In this document: piece by piece, positions 25,342 through 36,032 of the stretch
Numbering within the stretch: the first letter of the stretch is position 1
How the letters are laid out: each line of letters opens with the position of its first letter
Source of the DNA: an uncultured Granulosicoccaceae bacterium
GTDB taxonomy: Bacteria; Pseudomonadota; Gammaproteobacteria; Granulosicoccales; Granulosicoccaceae
Assembly (NCBI GenBank): GCA_937922675.1
Contig: CALAJN010000005.1
Location: 248,001 to 312,000, forward strand
DNA length: 64,000 bases
Reading direction: 5' to 3'
Position numbers and translations under genes: made by a program
The notes under the pieces: model-generated
What the model was told of the DNA's origin: nothing
The model's input: the letters and a program-made list of their open reading frames with translations, nothing else
Database searches by the model: none

Positions 25342-25968
25342 CTATCCGGCAACTCGCGCTTGCGACTGTCGCCTTTGCAACACGTCGACCAGTTTGAGCG
25401 ACTCCTTCTCCATCCCGACGATCAAGGCATCAACCCGAGCGCGAAAATACCGGTGGAACATCAGAGCAGGGATGGCGACGCACAAACCACCAGCGGTGGT
25501 GATCAGCGCCTGCGAGATACCTCCAGCCAATTGCGCCGGGTTGCCGACACCGACGGTGGTGATGTTTGTGAACACGCTGATCATGCCGACCACTGTGCCG
25601 AGCAGCCCCAACAAGGGCGTGACTGCTGCAATGGTGCCGAGCGCGTTCAGATAGCGCCCGAGCTCGTGCGCCACATGCCCGCCCACCTCTTCAATCGAGG
25701 CTTTCATGGTGTTGCGTTCACTGGAACGGTTCAGCAGACCGGCAGCAATGACTCGCCCCAAGGGAGAGCCTTGCTGGATCTCACGGATCTTTTCGTCAGT
25801 CAGCTGGCGGTTGCTTGCCATGCGCCATACGTCAGCGACCAGATTGGTCGGCAGGATACGCCGCTCGCGCAGACTGATAAAACGCTCGATGACGATCGCC
25901 ACGGCGACGACCGAACAGGCAATGATAGGCAGCATCAACCAGCCACCCGCTGTCACGATTTCCCACAC
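25342..25968 (-). CDS. exbB: ExbB/MotA/TolQ-family proton channel protein
   Basis: This 208-residue inner-membrane protein has an N-terminal helix (about residues 6-26). After a cytoplasmic loop, two more helices carry the family signature: LGTIAAVTPLLGLLGTVVGMI and GISQALITTAGGLCVAIPALM. It forms a proton-motive-force-driven motor with the adjacent ExbD homologue. It follows comEC by 15 bp on the same strand. Confidence 0.92.
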   Translation of the reverse strand: MWEIVTAGGWLMLPIIACSVVAVAIVIERFISLRERRILPTNLVADVWRMASNRQLTDEKIREIQQGSPLGRVIAAGLLNRSSERNTMKASIEEVGGHVAHELGRYLNALGTIAAVTPLLGLLGTVVGMISVFTNITTVGVGNPAQLAGGISQALITTAGGLCVAIPALMFHRYFRARVDALIVGMEKESLKLVDVLQRRQSQARVAG

Positions 25969-25983
25969 AATAATGGTCCTGGT

Positions 25984-28599
25984 TCATGGATCTTCGTCCG
26001 TCGCGCTCACGACGGGCGAGATTGTAGACGTATCGCCAACATGCGGTGCGCGCCACAGTCGCTGGTGTTCCCGGGAGTGGAAAACAACGCCAGCATCGCC
26101 CCGACCGCCCGCAAATCGAAACACCAGTGCGCCTGACCCACCCGTGTGGTGCAAGCGCGCACCGCTTAACTTATAGCGCATTTGTACAGTGGTGTGAGGA
26201 AAGCCCCATTTACTGTACCGGGCAGCTGGGAACACCACCTCATCCGCAGGAAAGGCATCGACAAACTCGCCGGTTGAAGAGGAATGACTGCCGTGGTGAG
26301 GGGCGATCAGTACATCAACTGGCAATCGTCCGGCTCGCGCAACCAGTCTGTGCTCAGCCTCTGCTTCGATATCGCCAGGCAGCAACAGCCGCACACCCTG
26401 ACCGTGGACCAACAACACGCAGGAACGGTTGTTGCGGTCACCACGATCGTGGGTGTCAGGATGCAAAAAATCAAAGCTCAGTCCGCCAAGCGAGAAACCC
26501 TCACCGGCCCGGCATAGCGTGACCTGACCCGGCGCCTGCGCCAGGCCACTCTCGGACATGACAGCGCCGACATGGTCGAGGTCACTGGTGTGAATCGGTA
26601 TCCCGGGTTGCTGCCGGAGCAAAGGCTCAAGACCACCTGCATGGTCATGGTCGGCATGTGAGAGAACCAGGTGATCGATGCGCCGTCGGCCAAGATCAAG
26701 CAGATAAGGCAGAACTACCGTTTCCAGCCGCGTGCTGCCCGAGCGCTGCGCGCTACCGGCCTCATTGCCCCATTGCCGCCCGCCGCCTCCTGTATCAATC
26801 AGCACCGTACTGGCTTCAGTCAGCACCAGTGCTGCGAGCCCGTGGCCCACATCAAGCACATGCAGCTCCACCCCCTCCACCTCGACGCCACGCCAGGCGT
26901 GTAAGAAGGCGGGTAACACGAGTAGCGGCACAAATCCGATCCAGGCTTGCCTACGTGGAAACGAGACCAGCACGGCCGCGCTTATCGCCGCAATCAGTGC
27001 AACGCCACCTGGAAGACTCGCAGGTTGGTGAGCCCAGGGGACCTGCTCAAGCGTGCTCAGCAGCCTGACCAACAGGGTAATGGCGAGTTGCAAGACAGTT
27101 GCAAACAGGTCTGCCAGCACAGGCGCACCCTCAGCCAACAGGGTTAGCGTGAGAGCTCCCGGTACGATGACCAGCGTGGTCCACGGCACCGCGATCAGGT
27201 TGGCCAGCGGTGAGATCAGCGAAACCTCACCAAACCACCAGGCACCGGGCACCAGCATCACCAAAGCGATGGCGCATTGAATGCTCACGACACGGCGCAC
27301 CGGGTGCCGGTGGCGCCTCCCCACTTGAAGCCACAGAATGACGGCCACAGCACCGACGCTCAACCAGAAGCCTGCGCCAAGCGGCGCTACCGGATCGAGC
27401 AGCAACACACCGATGACGGCCAGTGCAAGCGCGTTGCCAGGAGTACTGTGGCGTTGACGCAACAGCACCACTGTACCCACCACCAGCATCAACAACGCCC
27501 GCTGCACCGGAAGTTCAAAACCCGCGAAGACGGCATACAGTGCTGCAACCGCAAGTGCCATCAACACACAGAGTTGATCAGAGTCGAGGGCGACCGGATG
27601 GCGTGTGGTGTGCCTGTACGGCGCATCCACTGTCGCGCCGCGCAGGCGAAGCCACAAGAGCGGTCTCGCGCAGGCACGCAGCAGCATCAGAACACCGGCA
27701 AACATGAGGCTGACATGAAGACCTGATATCGCCAGTAGATGCGCGGTACCCGTCGCCCGCAAGGTGTCCTTCAGATCAGCGGGTATTCCATCGGCGACGC
27801 CAATGGCCAGCGCCGAAACAACGGCGGCCGAGCTGGCGTCCAGCGATGGCAGGCCTTTCAAGGCGGCATGGCGAGCATCACGCCAGCGGCCGATCTGAGC
27901 CATGACGGACGGGTAACCCTGCTCGTCGATCAGTGCATGAGGCTCGCGTGTTCGATGCGTGGCCAGAGCCTGGACACGATCGCCAAGCAGCCAGGCGCGG
28001 GTGTCGAAACCGCCTGGGTTCATGCGCCCGTCGGGAGGCCGCATGCGCAGCGTGATGCGCAGGTTCTGCCCGCTGCGCACACGCAGGCTCACATCATTGC
28101 TGGTGACACGCACAACCTGCGGTAACCGTGCTGGCGCGGCCTGCCCTTCGGGTGAGTGGATGCTCAAAAGCTGCAGATCAAAGCGCAGATAGTGATCAGC
28201 TCGCACCGGCAGACCCCGAACCTGGCCCTCGGCGACCCAGTCAGAGTTCGCCAGTGACGCTGGCCAATGACGCAGGCCTTGTTGTGCGATCAGCGCCAGC
28301 GCAAGCAACCCACCGGCCACCAGAGCAATGACCAGGTCGGGCGAGAAAGTCATCGGCAGCTCCTCTGAGCCGGATTGGCCGGTCTTCTGACCTGCACGCA
28401 TCGACAAGCTCAGGGCGATAATGACCAGCGCACCTGCAAGCATCGAGAGCATCGACCAGACGCCCGGAGAAACGCTGACCAATACCGGCCAGCTCGACAC
28501 GGACGCCAGAGGCGCTACAACTACGGTCGTCGAACCCAGAACCAGTGCCAGGGCGATGCGCTGGGCCGGCTGACTCACTCCTGCGCGCCCGCGCGACAC
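25984..28599 (-). CDS. comEC: ComEC/Rec2 DNA-uptake channel protein
   Basis: ComEC carries single-stranded DNA across the inner membrane in natural transformation. The 871 residues have N-terminal helices, an OB-like soluble segment and a 'competence' membrane domain with AISGLHVSLMFAGVLML. Further helices follow, then a C-terminal metallo-beta-lactamase-like domain with LSHADHDHAGG and APHHGSHSSS, which resembles a nuclease. The domain set is complete, so transformation is plausible. The start is a GTG at 28599 with an imperfect, close Shine-Dalgarno, so a start a few codons away is possible. Confidence 0.93.
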   Translation of the reverse strand: MSRGRAGVSQPAQRIALALVLGSTTVVVAPLASVSSWPVLVSVSPGVWSMLSMLAGALVIIALSLSMRAGQKTGQSGSEELPMTFSPDLVIALVAGGLLALALIAQQGLRHWPASLANSDWVAEGQVRGLPVRADHYLRFDLQLLSIHSPEGQAAPARLPQVVRVTSNDVSLRVRSGQNLRITLRMRPPDGRMNPGGFDTRAWLLGDRVQALATHRTREPHALIDEQGYPSVMAQIGRWRDARHAALKGLPSLDASSAAVVSALAIGVADGIPADLKDTLRATGTAHLLAISGLHVSLMFAGVLMLLRACARPLLWLRLRGATVDAPYRHTTRHPVALDSDQLCVLMALAVAALYAVFAGFELPVQRALLMLVVGTVVLLRQRHSTPGNALALAVIGVLLLDPVAPLGAGFWLSVGAVAVILWLQVGRRHRHPVRRVVSIQCAIALVMLVPGAWWFGEVSLISPLANLIAVPWTTLVIVPGALTLTLLAEGAPVLADLFATVLQLAITLLVRLLSTLEQVPWAHQPASLPGGVALIAAISAAVLVSFPRRQAWIGFVPLLVLPAFLHAWRGVEVEGVELHVLDVGHGLAALVLTEASTVLIDTGGGGRQWGNEAGSAQRSGSTRLETVVLPYLLDLGRRRIDHLVLSHADHDHAGGLEPLLRQQPGIPIHTSDLDHVGAVMSESGLAQAPGQVTLCRAGEGFSLGGLSFDFLHPDTHDRGDRNNRSCVLLVHGQGVRLLLPGDIEAEAEHRLVARAGRLPVDVLIAPHHGSHSSSTGEFVDAFPADEVVFPAARYSKWGFPHTTVQMRYKLSGARLHHTGGSGALVFRFAGGRGDAGVVFHSREHQRLWRAPHVGDTSTISPVVSATDEDP

Positions 28600-28682
28600 C
28601 TCTCCAGCTCAACAAATCGGGCCGTGAGTCGACATAACAGAGATAGTACCGATTTGCCTCCTCGCCCCCCCGATTGCTGCCG

Positions 28683-29264
28683 ATGACGCGCCGCTGGCTC
28701 AAGAGTCGATTGCCTCAGTCTGCCGAGTTCCGCCAGCGTCTCGGGATGCACCGCTGGGCGGATGAAACAGCGGACAGCCCAAGCAGCCGACCCTGGCCTG
28801 CCGACGTGTTGTTGGCTCTGCTGAGATGCTTTGACGATCCACGCGCCTGGGCTTTCAACCGCCGCAGTATCGCAGGCGCCGTAGCCACGGGCTTGTTTAT
28901 CGCATGGTTGCCCATTCCGGGCCAGATGATTGTCGCCGCTTGTTGTGCGGCCATGCTGCGCGTCCATGTGCCTCTCTCCGCGGTCATGGTGTGGTTCACC
29001 AATCCGTTGACCGTTGCCCCCCTAGGCTATGTCGCCTGGCGTGTGGGGTCAATGATTCTCGGCTCGACACCGCCCACAGCCGAGATCGAGTCCTTTGGCA
29101 TCGAGCGCTTGATGGCCGTATGGAACGACAATTGGCCCGAGCTTGTGACGGGCTGCCTGTTCGCAGGAGCCGTGACCGCTGTCGTCGGTTATCTCGGCAC
29201 CCTGCTGTTGTGGCGCATCAGCGCCGTTCGGCGCTGGCGCGGCCGCCACCGAAGACCGGCCTAG
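28683..29264 (+). CDS. DUF2062 membrane protein
   Basis: This 193-residue protein belongs to the DUF2062 family. The basic N-terminus (MTRRWLKSRLP) is followed by FDDPRAWAFNRRSIAGAVATGLF, a helix around IPGQMIVAACCAAMLRVHVP, then WFTNPLTVAPLGYVAWRVG. A last helix lies near the C-terminus in FAGAVTAVVGYLGTLLLW. The function of the family is not established. ATG 28683 is used; a TTG at 28674 is also in frame. It is divergent from comEC and convergent with lolD, and DUF2062 genes are often found next to these genes. Confidence 0.88.
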   Translation: MTRRWLKSRLPQSAEFRQRLGMHRWADETADSPSSRPWPADVLLALLRCFDDPRAWAFNRRSIAGAVATGLFIAWLPIPGQMIVAACCAAMLRVHVPLSAVMVWFTNPLTVAPLGYVAWRVGSMILGSTPPTAEIESFGIERLMAVWNDNWPELVTGCLFAGAVTAVVGYLGTLLLWRISAVRRWRGRHRRPA

Positions 29265-29288
29265 GGCGCGCGATCGGCCGCATTGACA

Positions 29289-30011
29289 TCAATACCTGGC
29301 TACATCGACGTCTGCAGGAGCGAGCACGCCTTCACTGAGTCGCAGAACGCGCTGCATGCGACCGGCGAGGCGTACATCGTGAGTCACGACCAGAAAACTG
29401 GTACCCAGTTCCTGATTGAGCTCCAACAGTAGCTCGTAGACACGATCGGCCGTGGCTTCATCAAGATTGCCCGTGGGTTCATCAGCCAGCACCAACTGCG
29501 GCTCATTGACCAGGGCGCGCGCAATCGCCGCACGTTGACGCTCACCTCCAGACAACTCACCCGGTTTGTGTCGTAGGCGCGCGCCCAGACCGACGCGATC
29601 AAGCAAGGCGGCAGCGCGATCGCGAGCCTCTCGCTTGGCGGTTCCGCGGATCATTAGCGGCATGGCGACATTCTCGGTGGCCGAAAACTCGGGCAGCAGA
29701 TGATGAAATTGGTAGACAAACCCGACTGCACGATTACGCAGACGCCCGCGAGCGGCTTGACCGAGTGATGACAAGCGCTCACCTGCGAGCATCACTTCTC
29801 CCGAGGTCGGTGTATCGAGCCCACCGAGCACATGCAACAACGTGCTCTTGCCACTACCTGAGCTTCCTATGATGGCGACTCGCTCACCGGCCTTGATCGT
29901 GAGATTGACACCGGACAGCACATCAACGACAAGATCGCCCTGTCCATAGCGTCGACCAAGATCGGTCGCCACAAGGACCTCGTTGCCGGCTACGTCGATC
30001 ATGCTATTCAT
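29289..30011 (-). CDS. lolD: Lipoprotein-releasing ABC transporter ATPase LolD
   Basis: LolD powers extraction of outer-membrane lipoproteins from the inner membrane to LolA. The 240 residues hold Walker [20 protein letters not shown]-loop region [18 protein letters not shown], signature [15 protein letters not shown] and Walker [13 protein letters not shown]. The FHHLLPEF stretch is typical of LolD. ATG 30011 overlaps the permease stop by 8 bp; a second ATG lies at 30002. No second permease gene follows it. Confidence 0.95.
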   Translation of the reverse strand: MNSMIDVAGNEVLVATDLGRRYGQGDLVVDVLSGVNLTIKAGERVAIIGSSGSGKSTLLHVLGGLDTPTSGEVMLAGERLSSLGQAARGRLRNRAVGFVYQFHHLLPEFSATENVAMPLMIRGTAKREARDRAAALLDRVGLGARLRHKPGELSGGERQRAAIARALVNEPQLVLADEPTGNLDEATADRVYELLLELNQELGTSFLVVTHDVRLAGRMQRVLRLSEGVLAPADVDVARY

Positions 30012-31257
30012 ACGCAAGAGCCGCGGCCGGGTCGGTGCGAGAGGCGCGCCACGCAGGATATAGCGTGGCGAGAATTGACAATACAAAGGACATGATTCCG
30101 ACCTTGACGACGTCCGGCATGCGCAGATCCGACGGCATCTCGTCGATGTAGTACACCTCCGGATTCAGCACCGGCCCGGTAAAACGTTCAATGAAAGGCA
30201 CCACCACATCGATATTACTCGCCAGAGAAATACCGCCGATCAGGCCCAGAACGGTGCCCAGCACACCTATCAAGGTGCCTTGAACAACAAAGATTCCAAG
30301 AATGCTCATCGGAGACGCACCTTGTGTGCGCAGAATGGCTATGTCGGCTTGCTTGTCCTGCACCAACATCACCAGTGTCGATACGATGTTGAAGGCGGCC
30401 ACGGCAACGATCATGGACAGGATGATGAACATCATCGTCTTCTCCATCTTGACCGCCATGAAGTAATTCGCGTTCTGTCGCGTCCAGTCGCTGATGTAGT
30501 GATCAAAGCCGATGCTTTCGCGCAGCTCGCGTGCAATGAAAGGAGCGCGTGCGGTGTCGGCAAGCTTCAGCCGTACACCGGTGAACTCATCGCTCTTCAT
30601 GCGCAGTAGCTTGCCCGCATCGCTGGCGTGCATTACTGCCAGGTTGCGGTCGTACTGGAACATGCCGAAACGAAAGGTGGCTGTGACCGTAAAGCGTTTG
30701 ACCCGAGGCACAAACCCGACGGGAGTGACGCTTGCCTCCGGGGTGATGACCATGATGCGATCGCCCGGCAAGGCGCCAAGGTAGGCGGCAAGATCAGCCC
30801 CGAGCACAATGCCGAATTCGCCCGGCAGCAATGCTCTGTCCAGGGTTTCTCCTGCCTCGATACTGTCCGGCAGCTCAGACACCTCCCCTTCAAGCTCGGG
30901 TAACACGCCACGTATCAGGGACCCGGTCGAACGCGCCCCTCGCACCAGCATTACCTGCCCCTCCACGTAAGGCGCCGCACCCAGAACCTCGGGATGCGCA
31001 AGCGCCTGCTCACCCAGATCCTGCCACTCACTGACAGAATCGCCGAGCCCGGTGATCGTGGCGTGCGCCGCAGCGCCGACGATCCGCTGTCGCATTTCCT
31101 GCTCGAAGCCGTTCATCACCGATGTCACCGTGATGAGCGCGGTGACCCCAAGGGCAATCCCGAGAATCGAGATCAAGGAGATAAAGGAAATGAAATGATT
31201 GCGTCGCTTTGCGCGTGTGTAGCGCAGACCGACAAACAGCTCGAAAGGCTGAAACAT
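30004..31257 (-). CDS. lolC: Lipoprotein-releasing ABC transporter permease (LolC/LolE/LolF family)
   Basis: This 417-residue permease has one N-terminal helix in [22 protein letters not shown], a large periplasmic domain (about residues 50-260) and three C-terminal helices starting near [28 protein letters not shown]. The end is [18 protein letters not shown], the MacB/LolC-type coupling region. It is translationally coupled to lolD. Only one permease gene is present here, whereas E. coli has lolC and lolE. It may therefore work as a LolF-type homodimer, unless a lolE lies elsewhere. Confidence 0.92.
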   Translation of the reverse strand: MFQPFELFVGLRYTRAKRRNHFISFISLISILGIALGVTALITVTSVMNGFEQEMRQRIVGAAAHATITGLGDSVSEWQDLGEQALAHPEVLGAAPYVEGQVMLVRGARSTGSLIRGVLPELEGEVSELPDSIEAGETLDRALLPGEFGIVLGADLAAYLGALPGDRIMVITPEASVTPVGFVPRVKRFTVTATFRFGMFQYDRNLAVMHASDAGKLLRMKSDEFTGVRLKLADTARAPFIARELRESIGFDHYISDWTRQNANYFMAVKMEKTMMFIILSMIVAVAAFNIVSTLVMLVQDKQADIAILRTQGASPMSILGIFVVQGTLIGVLGTVLGLIGGISLASNIDVVVPFIERFTGPVLNPEVYYIDEMPSDLRMPDVVKVGIMSFVLSILATLYPAWRASRTDPAAALAYE

Positions 31258-31451
31258 GAGTGGAAATGGGTGCCTTGGGCTGCTGGGCGAAAATGCCGTT
31301 GTTACAGGACGTGAATACGTGACACGGGCACCGCCCCCGCGTCTGCCGACCCCCTGTCTCGTGACTGTGACATCCAGAGCGGTCTTTGGTGCCCCGTCCG
31401 GTCAACGATTCAGATCGCTGACCTGTCGGGGCTCAGCCAAGTATAGGAAAT

Positions 31452-34400
31452 GTGGGACACTGCGCCGCCCCGGCCCAGCACAGCCTTGTTTTACACGTGA
31501 TCACCTCCGACGGCTCAGAGCAAGATACCCACGCGACCTTGGCCGAGGCCACCGACAAACCGTCAGACAGCCAAGACCGCTCCAGCGATCGGCACGTGGC
31601 GCCGAGCGTCGCGGCAGCGGCCAAGGGCATGCGTATATTGCCCGATGACGCTGCGAGCGCCTCGCGCTGGGGACGCTTGTACGGATCGGCCGATGCTCTG
31701 GCGGTAGTGGAGTATGCGCAAAGCGCTGATTCACTGGTCGTGTTCATTGCCTCCAACACCTCGGAGCTGCGGCAATACGAAGCCGAATTTCGGTTCTTTG
31801 CCGGCGACAGCCTGGAGGTATCGGTACTGCCGGATTGGGAGACGCTCACCTACGACCGCGTCTCCCCTCATCAGGATATCGTCTCCGAGCGATTGCGCAC
31901 GCTGACATCTCTGGCGCGCGCGGCCACCGGTCTGCTGTTGATCACCGCGCCTGTGGCCATGCAGCGCTTGCCTCCCCGAGCTTTCCTTGATCAGCACACC
32001 CTGGTGATCGGCACCGGCGAGACCTGCCCGATCGATGACTTCAGGGAACGTCTTGTTGAGGCGGGTTATCGCGCCGTCTCTCAGGTAGAAGAGCATGGAG
32101 AATTTGCCATTCGTGGATCTATCCTCGATCTCTTTCCGATGTCGAGTGATCAGCCCTACCGCATCGAGTTCTTCGACGATGAGATAGAGACGATCCGTAC
32201 CTTTGACCCTGACACACAACGTGGTATAGAGAAAACAGGCAGCATCGAGTTGTTGCCAGCCCACGAATTTCCCTTGAACGACGAAGGTATCCAGACCTTT
32301 CGCCGAGAGTTTCGCAACGCCTTCGACAGCGCTTCACGCAACGCGCCCCTGTACCGCGATGTCAGCGATGGCCGCGCACCATCGGGTATCGAGTACTACC
32401 TGCCACTGTTCTTCGAGTCCACCGCAACCTTGTTTGACTACCTGCCGGCAGAGGCGGGCTTTGTACAGGCAGAGGGTGCGGCGGCTGCCATGCAGCAGTT
32501 TCAACAGGCAACCGCGCAACGCTACGAGCAACGCCGCCACGATGTCGAGCGACCGATTCTTGCACCTGAGGCCCTGTATGACGATCCGGATACCGTCAGC
32601 GCTCGACTACTAGCCGCAGGCGTCATCACACTACAAGCCTGGGAAATCGAGCCAAGCACACATGGCGGTGTGACCCTCAATTGTGATTCTCGTGCCCCTG
32701 GTCTCTACCCGATTCAAACTCGCAACGAGCAACCCATGAGCGCACTTGCAGGGTTTCTGGCTGACTTTCAAGGACGTGTGTTGCTGGTTGCAGAATCCAC
32801 GGGTCGGCGCGAAGCCTTGCTCGATCAATTGGTTGGCAATCGCATCAGCGCCGAGACCATCGAGGATTGGTCAGCGTTTCTTGCCAGCGATCGCCCCTTG
32901 TGTCTAACCGCAGCTCCTGTTGATCGTGGCCTGCATCTGCCGGGAGCCGGCCTTGCAGTAATTACAGAGGCGCAACTCGGTGGTGGGCGCGTCAAGCGGC
33001 GAGAACGTCGCCGCGCCACACGTGACTCCGATGCAATCATCGCCAACCTGACAGACCTTGCCGAAGGTGCACCCGTGGTGCACATCGACAATGGCGTTGG
33101 CCGCTATCTTGGCTTGACCACCATTGATGTGGGCGGTGTGGCAAATGAATACCTCACCATTCGCTACGCCGGCGACGACAAACTCTACGTGCCGGTGAGT
33201 TCATTGCATCTGATCAGTCGCTACTCGGGTGCCAGTGAAGAGACCGCCCCCTTGCACCGACTCGGCAGTGAGGCCTGGCAAAAGGCCAAGAAAAAAGCTG
33301 CACAAAAAGCCTATGACGTGGCGGCTGAGTTGTTGGAGATTCATGCACGGCGCGCCGCGCGTGTCGGCTTTGCCTTCGATACGGATACAGATCACTACGC
33401 GGCCTTCTCGGGCGCTTTTCCCTTTGAAGAGACACCGGATCAACTCTCGGCCATCGAGGCGGTAGTCGAGGATCTCAAATCCACTCGCCCGATGGATCGC
33501 GTCGTCTGCGGAGATGTTGGCTTTGGCAAGACCGAGGTCGCAATGCGCGCAGCCTTTGTCGCGGTTGATGCCGGCAAGCAGGTCGCTGTGCTGGTACCCA
33601 CAACGCTGCTGGCACGACAGCACTACCGTAATTTTCTCGACCGCTTTGCCGACTGGCCAGTGCAGATCGAGTCATTGTCCCGCTTTGACAATGCCAAGGA
33701 GCAGAAGGAGATCCTGCAAAAGCTGCGCACCGGTGCGCTCGATATCGTTATCGGCACCCACAAGCTGCTCTCACGTGATGTTGACTACAACAACCTGGGA
33801 CTGGTCATCATCGATGAAGAACATCGTTTTGGCGTGCGCCACAAGGAGCACATGAAAGCGCTGCGTGCGGAGGTCGATATCCTGACCCTGACGGCCACAC
33901 CCATACCCAGAACGCTGAACATGGGGCTTGCCGGCATGCGCGATCTGTCCATCATTGCGACTCCGCCGCAACATCGCCACGCGATCAAGACCTTTGTCGG
34001 TGAGTGGGACGACGGCCAGATTCGCGAGGCGTGTGAGCGCGAGCTGGCGCGAGGCGGTCAGGTCTACTTCCTGCACAACGAGGTCAAGACCATCGAACGG
34101 GTAGCTGAAGATCTGCAGCGCATCATGCCCAATGCGGATATCCGGTATGCGCACGGTCAAATGCGTGAATCGGAACTCGAACAGGTGATGGTCGATTTCT
34201 CACGCCAGCGCTTCAACATACTGGTCGCGACCACCATCATCGAGTCGGGCATCGACATCCCCAATGCCAACACCATACTGATCAACCGGGCGGACAAGTT
34301 GGGCCTGGCGCAGTTGCATCAACTACGCGGACGAGTCGGCCGGTCTCACCATCGTGCCTATGCCTATCTGATCACACCCGGCAAGGAATCAATCACTGCC

Positions 34401-35066
34401 GATGCGGTCAAGCGTCTGGAGGCTATCGAATCCCTTGAGGACCTGGGTGTTGGCTTTACGCTTGCCACCCACGATCTTGAAATTCGTGGTGCGGGCGAGC
34501 TGCTCGGTGAGGGGCAGTCAGGGCAAATTCAGGAGATCGGATTTACGCTGTACACAGAGCTTTTGTCGCGCGCCGTAAAGGCGCTCAAGGACGGCGAGAT
34601 ACTGGACATCGATCAACCGCTGGCACGCGCTACCGAAGTCGACCTTGGCTCGCCCGCCCTGCTACCCGATGACTATGTGCCGGATGTGCACCAGCGCCTC
34701 ATTCTGTACAAGCGCATCGCAGCGGCTGCTGATCCAGAATCACTGCGTGAACTCAAGATCGAGCTGATCGATCGTTTTGGGCTGCTGCCAGAGGCTGCTG
34801 AGCTGCTCTTCGAGGTCACGCGTATGCGCCAACGGTGTGAGACGTTGGGCATCCGCAAGCTGGAGCTGAACGCGGGCGGCGGGCGCATCCTGTTTTCGTC
34901 CAAACCCGAGATCGATCTCGGTGCACTGATATTGCGTGTGCAGAAAGAGCCCGGGACCTACCGTTTTGATGGCGGAGATGTGTTGAGAATCAACGCCGAG
35001 CTCGATGATGAGACAGAGCGCCTGGCGTTCATCGACGAGGTACTCGACGGTCTGACCGCTCACTGA
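31452..35066 (+). CDS. mfd: Transcription-repair coupling factor Mfd
   Basis: Mfd removes RNA polymerase stalled at lesions and recruits UvrA. The protein shows the UvrB-like N-terminal module (LPDWETLTYDRVSPHQDI, QVEEHGEFAIRGSILDLFP), the RNA polymerase-interaction domain (about residues 540-610), and a RecG-like motor with Walker A GDVGFGKTEVAMRAA, DEEHRFGVRHKEHMK and TATPIPRTLNM. A C-terminal TRCF domain follows. The longest frame starts with GTG at 31452 and gives 1204 residues, about 50 more than E. coli Mfd. ATG 31629 fits the family start better, so the true N-terminus is uncertain. Confidence 0.96.
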   Translation: MGHCAAPAQHSLVLHVITSDGSEQDTHATLAEATDKPSDSQDRSSDRHVAPSVAAAAKGMRILPDDAASASRWGRLYGSADALAVVEYAQSADSLVVFIASNTSELRQYEAEFRFFAGDSLEVSVLPDWETLTYDRVSPHQDIVSERLRTLTSLARAATGLLLITAPVAMQRLPPRAFLDQHTLVIGTGETCPIDDFRERLVEAGYRAVSQVEEHGEFAIRGSILDLFPMSSDQPYRIEFFDDEIETIRTFDPDTQRGIEKTGSIELLPAHEFPLNDEGIQTFRREFRNAFDSASRNAPLYRDVSDGRAPSGIEYYLPLFFESTATLFDYLPAEAGFVQAEGAAAAMQQFQQATAQRYEQRRHDVERPILAPEALYDDPDTVSARLLAAGVITLQAWEIEPSTHGGVTLNCDSRAPGLYPIQTRNEQPMSALAGFLADFQGRVLLVAESTGRREALLDQLVGNRISAETIEDWSAFLASDRPLCLTAAPVDRGLHLPGAGLAVITEAQLGGGRVKRRERRRATRDSDAIIANLTDLAEGAPVVHIDNGVGRYLGLTTIDVGGVANEYLTIRYAGDDKLYVPVSSLHLISRYSGASEETAPLHRLGSEAWQKAKKKAAQKAYDVAAELLEIHARRAARVGFAFDTDTDHYAAFSGAFPFEETPDQLSAIEAVVEDLKSTRPMDRVVCGDVGFGKTEVAMRAAFVAVDAGKQVAVLVPTTLLARQHYRNFLDRFADWPVQIESLSRFDNAKEQKEILQKLRTGALDIVIGTHKLLSRDVDYNNLGLVIIDEEHRFGVRHKEHMKALRAEVDILTLTATPIPRTLNMGLAGMRDLSIIATPPQHRHAIKTFVGEWDDGQIREACERELARGGQVYFLHNEVKTIERVAEDLQRIMPNADIRYAHGQMRESELEQVMVDFSRQRFNILVATTIIESGIDIPNANTILINRADKLGLAQLHQLRGRVGRSHHRAYAYLITPGKESITADAVKRLEAIESLEDLGVGFTLATHDLEIRGAGELLGEGQSGQIQEIGFTLYTELLSRAVKALKDGEILDIDQPLARATEVDLGSPALLPDDYVPDVHQRLILYKRIAAAADPESLRELKIELIDRFGLLPEAAELLFEVTRMRQRCETLGIRKLELNAGGGRILFSSKPEIDLGALILRVQKEPGTYRFDGGDVLRINAELDDETERLAFIDEVLDGLTAH

Positions 35067-35177
35067 GCTGTGGCCCGGGTTGGCGCTGTCAATCGCGAGC
35101 CCGCTCAGTGAGGCCGTTATCGGCGCCACCGCGCCGCAGCAGGTAACATTGCAGGTCAAAAGGAGAACTATCAACCG

Positions 35178-35975
35178 ATGCCCGCCACTGACTCAATCAG
35201 GCGCCGCTCTGCCAGACGCCGTTTCAGCGCCTGCATCCTGACCACACCGCTGCTCGCGCTCGCCCTCGTGAGTGTCGCCTCCCCGGCTGCCGCGCAGAGT
35301 TACCGCGTTGAAGTGGTGCTATTCGAACACTTGCGCAGCCGCCCACGCGGCAGCGGTCAGTTCCTGTATCCGACGCCGCTGAGCGCGGTGTCGCTAGACA
35401 CTGACCGCGCCACCGCAGCCGGCTTCATGACATACACAGGCGAGCGCGATCTGGCCGATGACGCCGAGCGGATGGCCGCAAGCGGCCGCTATCGCATACT
35501 TCGACAGATTGCCTGGGTGCAGCCCGGACTCAACGAGCGCGAGGCCATCAATCTCAGAGTGGCCCTTGGTGTACCAACGCAGCTGTGGATTTCGGCAGAT
35601 GCGGACCGCCGCGAAAAATTCATCCCAGCCAGTGCTGAGCCCACCACAGGCCGCGCCGAGGAGGTCAGAACCTTCACTGTCAACGGCACCATGAAACTGC
35701 GACTCGGGCGCTTTTTGCATCTGGAATCCAGACTGGTCTATACCCGACCTGATGAAGGGCGTAGCTACCGCCTCTACGAGAGTCGCAAGATGCGGAGCCG
35801 CGAGCTGCACTACATCGACAATCCCCGCTTTGGCATCCTGGCGCGCATCGTCCCTGTTGAGGACTCGGCCACCGGCGAGGATGAAGCGCCCGAACCCCTG
35901 CAAGACGACTTGACCGACACGATTGATACGACAGAAGGCGTATCTGACCCGGCGGGCGAAAGCTCCGTGAATTGA
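35178..35975 (+). CDS. csiV: CsiV-family periplasmic protein
   Basis: This 265-residue secreted protein has a signal peptide (basic start, hydrophobic stretch, cleavage near PAAAQS at about residue 40). The mature domain begins YRVEVVLFEHLR. Its later part, from MKLRLGRFLHLESRLVY to the ELHYIDNPRFGILARIVPV segment, matches the CsiV family. In Vibrio, CsiV is a peptidoglycan-binding protein needed for growth with D-amino acids. It commonly lies next to mfd, as here. An acidic tail follows residue 230. AAAAGGAG lies about 12 nt before the ATG, a long but usable spacing. Confidence 0.85.
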   Translation: MPATDSIRRRSARRRFSACILTTPLLALALVSVASPAAAQSYRVEVVLFEHLRSRPRGSGQFLYPTPLSAVSLDTDRATAAGFMTYTGERDLADDAERMAASGRYRILRQIAWVQPGLNEREAINLRVALGVPTQLWISADADRREKFIPASAEPTTGRAEEVRTFTVNGTMKLRLGRFLHLESRLVYTRPDEGRSYRLYESRKMRSRELHYIDNPRFGILARIVPVEDSATGEDEAPEPLQDDLTDTIDTTEGVSDPAGESSVN

Positions 35976-36032
35976 TTTGGCTTTCGTGCGGTGAACCACA
36001 CTCTGCCCGCACCGGCACAACATCGTAACCGT

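Noticed and set aside
25198-26136. 312-codon plus-strand frame opposite exbD, exbB and the comEC end
   Set aside because: It is antisense to three recognised genes and is His/Gln/Arg-rich without domains.
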